Source of the DNA: Actinomycetota bacterium
GTDB lineage: Bacteria; Actinomycetota; Actinomycetes; Mycobacteriales; Micromonosporaceae
Assembly (NCBI GenBank): GCA_005885115.1
Contig: VAXX01000304.1
Coordinates: 1-5,404, forward strand
Direction of reading: 5' to 3'
DNA: 5,404 nt
Shown here: one piece after another, positions 4,192 to 5,404 of the stretch
Layout of the letters: every line of letters begins with the position of its first letter
Numbering within the stretch: the stretch's first letter is position 1
The notes under the pieces: model-generated
What the model was told of the DNA's origin: nothing
The model's input: the letters and a program-made list of their open reading frames with translations, nothing else
Databases searched by the model: none
Translations under genes and position numbers: made by a program

Positions 4192-5404
4192 CCGACCAGC
4201 TCACCCAGGACCAGCAGCTCGCCGCGCTGGGGCGGTACGAGTACGGCTGGGCCGACTCGGACACGGCCGGCGCGGCCGCGCAGCGCGGGCTCAACGAGGC
4301 CGTGGTACGCGACATCTCGGCCAAGAAGAACGAGCCGGCCTGGATGCTCGACCTGCGCCTGAAGGGTCTGCGGCTGTTCGGTCGCAAGCCGATGCCGGCC
4401 TGGGGCGCCGACCTCACCGGGATCGACTTCGACAACATCAAGTACTTCGTCCGCTCGACCGAGAAGCAGGCGGCGAGCTGGGACGAGCTGCCCGACGACA
4501 TCCGCAACACCTACGACCGGCTGGGCATCCCGGAGGCGGAGAAGCAGCGCCTCATCGCGGGTGTGGCCGCTCAGTACGAAAGCGAAGTGGTCTACCACAA
4601 GATCCGGGAGGATCTGGAGCAGCAGGGCGTGATCTTCCTGGACACCGATACCGGGCTGCGGGAGCACCCGGAGCTGTTCAAGGAGTACTTCGGGTCGGTG
4701 ATCCCGGTGGGGGACAACAAGTTCGCCGCGCTGAACACCGCCGTGTGGTCGGGCGGGTCGTTCATCTACGTGCCCAAGGGCGTACAGGTGGAGATCCCGC
4801 TGCAGGCGTACTTCCGGATCAACACCGAGAACATGGGGCAGTTCGAGCGGACCCTGATCATCGTGGACGAGGGCGCGTACGTGCACTACGTCGAGGGCTG
4901 CACCGCGCCGGTGTACTCCTCGGACTCGCTGCACTCGGCCGTCGTCGAGATCATCGTGAAGAAGAACGCCCGGTGCCGGTACACGACGATCCAGAACTGG
5001 TCGAACAACGTCTACAACCTGGTCACCAAGCGGGCCGTGGCGCACGAGGGCGCGACCATGGAGTGGATCGACGGCAACATCGGGTCGAAGGTCACCATGA
5101 AGTACCCGGCGGTGTTCATGACCGGCGAGCACGCCAAGGGTGAGGTGCTCTCGGTCGCGATGGCCGGCGAGGGCCAGCACCAGGACGCCGGGGCGAAGAT
5201 GGTGCACGCGGCACCGCGTACCTCCTCGACCATCATCTCCAAGTCGATCGCCCGCGGCGGTGGGCGGACCTCCTACCGCGGACTGGTCCAGGTCCTGGAG
5301 GGCTCGCACCACAGCCGGTCGACGGTGAAGTGCGACGCCCTGCTGGTCGACGCGATCTCGCGGTCGGACACCTACCCGTACGTCGACATCCGCGAGGACG
5401 ACGT
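4188..5404 (+). CDS. sufB: Fe-S cluster assembly scaffold SufB (partial, 3' end beyond window)
   Basis: SufB is the core scaffold of the cytoplasmic SufBCD complex, where Fe-S clusters are built with sulfur from SufS/SufU or SufE and ATPase SufC. The frame is open to the window edge, giving 405 codons of the roughly 470-480 usual for this family. Landmarks are YEYGWADSD (18-26), SEKxxEPxW-like [11 protein letters not shown] (44-54), an [14 protein letters not shown] stretch (170-183), [18 protein letters not shown] (195-212), [10 protein letters not shown] (232-241) with C238, the beta-helix segment up to [12 protein letters not shown] (375-386) with C382, and TYPYVDI (395-401). C238 and C382 probably match the E. 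coli SufB cysteines 254 and 405. The His-Glu pair expected about 28 residues after C382 is just outside the window. No intein interrupts the gene in this part. sufD, sufC, sufS and sufU would be expected downstream. Confidence 0.97.
   Translation, partial: MTDQLTQDQQLAALGRYEYGWADSDTAGAAAQRGLNEAVVRDISAKKNEPAWMLDLRLKGLRLFGRKPMPAWGADLTGIDFDNIKYFVRSTEKQAASWDELPDDIRNTYDRLGIPEAEKQRLIAGVAAQYESEVVYHKIREDLEQQGVIFLDTDTGLREHPELFKEYFGSVIPVGDNKFAALNTAVWSGGSFIYVPKGVQVEIPLQAYFRINTENMGQFERTLIIVDEGAYVHYVEGCTAPVYSSDSLHSAVVEIIVKKNARCRYTTIQNWSNNVYNLVTKRAVAHEGATMEWIDGNIGSKVTMKYPAVFMTGEHAKGEVLSVAMAGEGQHQDAGAKMVHAAPRTSSTIISKSIARGGGRTSYRGLVQVLEGSHHSRSTVKCDALLVDAISRSDTYPYVDIREDD

Noticed and set aside
4888..4917. Search for an intein in sufB near VEGCTAP, since mycobacterial SufB carries one
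   Set aside because: The reading frame is continuous with normal SufB sequence on both sides, so there is no intein in the visible part.
3963..5312. 449-codon open frame on the minus strand
   Set aside because: It is the antisense of sufB and the end of sufR. The sequence is rich in Arg, Gly, Val, Leu and His with no domain, while the plus strand encodes a clear SufB.
1..5404. tRNA, rRNA, CRISPR array, insertion sequence or transposase
   Set aside because: No cloverleaf-like sequence, regular repeat-spacer array, transposase motif or terminal inverted repeat was seen on either strand. The junction near 2521 shows no flanking target duplication that would suggest an insertion element.

Overview
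The window is high-GC actinobacterial DNA with strong G/C bias at third codon positions. A Micromonosporaceae host (Micromonospora and relatives) is the best guess, inferred from protein sequence style and from ctaB, ctaA, sufR and sufB lying close together. I could not run a search, so the genus is not established.

Layout. Positions 1-175 are non-coding upstream sequence of ctaB, with a perfect 18-bp palindrome and overlapping hairpins. ctaB (176-1138, +) encodes protoheme IX farnesyltransferase. A 229-nt gap follows, containing an AT-rich island (about 44% GC) with repeated CCGATT motifs. Next comes a 107-residue protein of unknown function (1368-1691, +). An ATP-grasp ligase gene (1694-2740, +) follows almost at once, with a strong 12-bp hairpin inside its first codons. 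ctaA (3374-2364, -), heme A synthase, converges on it. A 115-nt divergent spacer separates ctaA from sufR (3490-4191, +), which overlaps sufB (4188 to the window end, +, partial) by ATGA.

How the genes work together. CtaB turns protoheme into heme O and CtaA turns heme O into heme A, the cofactor of aa3-type cytochrome oxidase. SufR is an Fe-S-sensing repressor, and SufB is the scaffold of the SUF Fe-S assembly machine. The window therefore holds two cofactor pathways needed for respiration, with an uncharacterised small-protein/ATP-grasp pair between the two heme A genes.

The oddest point is near position 2521. The conserved ATP-grasp sequence stops just after its last metal-binding motif and runs directly into the antisense of the ctaA 3' end. 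Both genes then read through each other's antisense strand, giving a 377-nt tail-to-tail overlap and two low-complexity Arg/Pro-rich tails. The simplest reading is a deletion, or an assembly error, that removed both natural 3' ends and the spacer between them. Other points of interest are an apparent SufR operator covering the sufR start codon, and signs that ctaA, sufR and the small gene are translated from leaderless transcripts.
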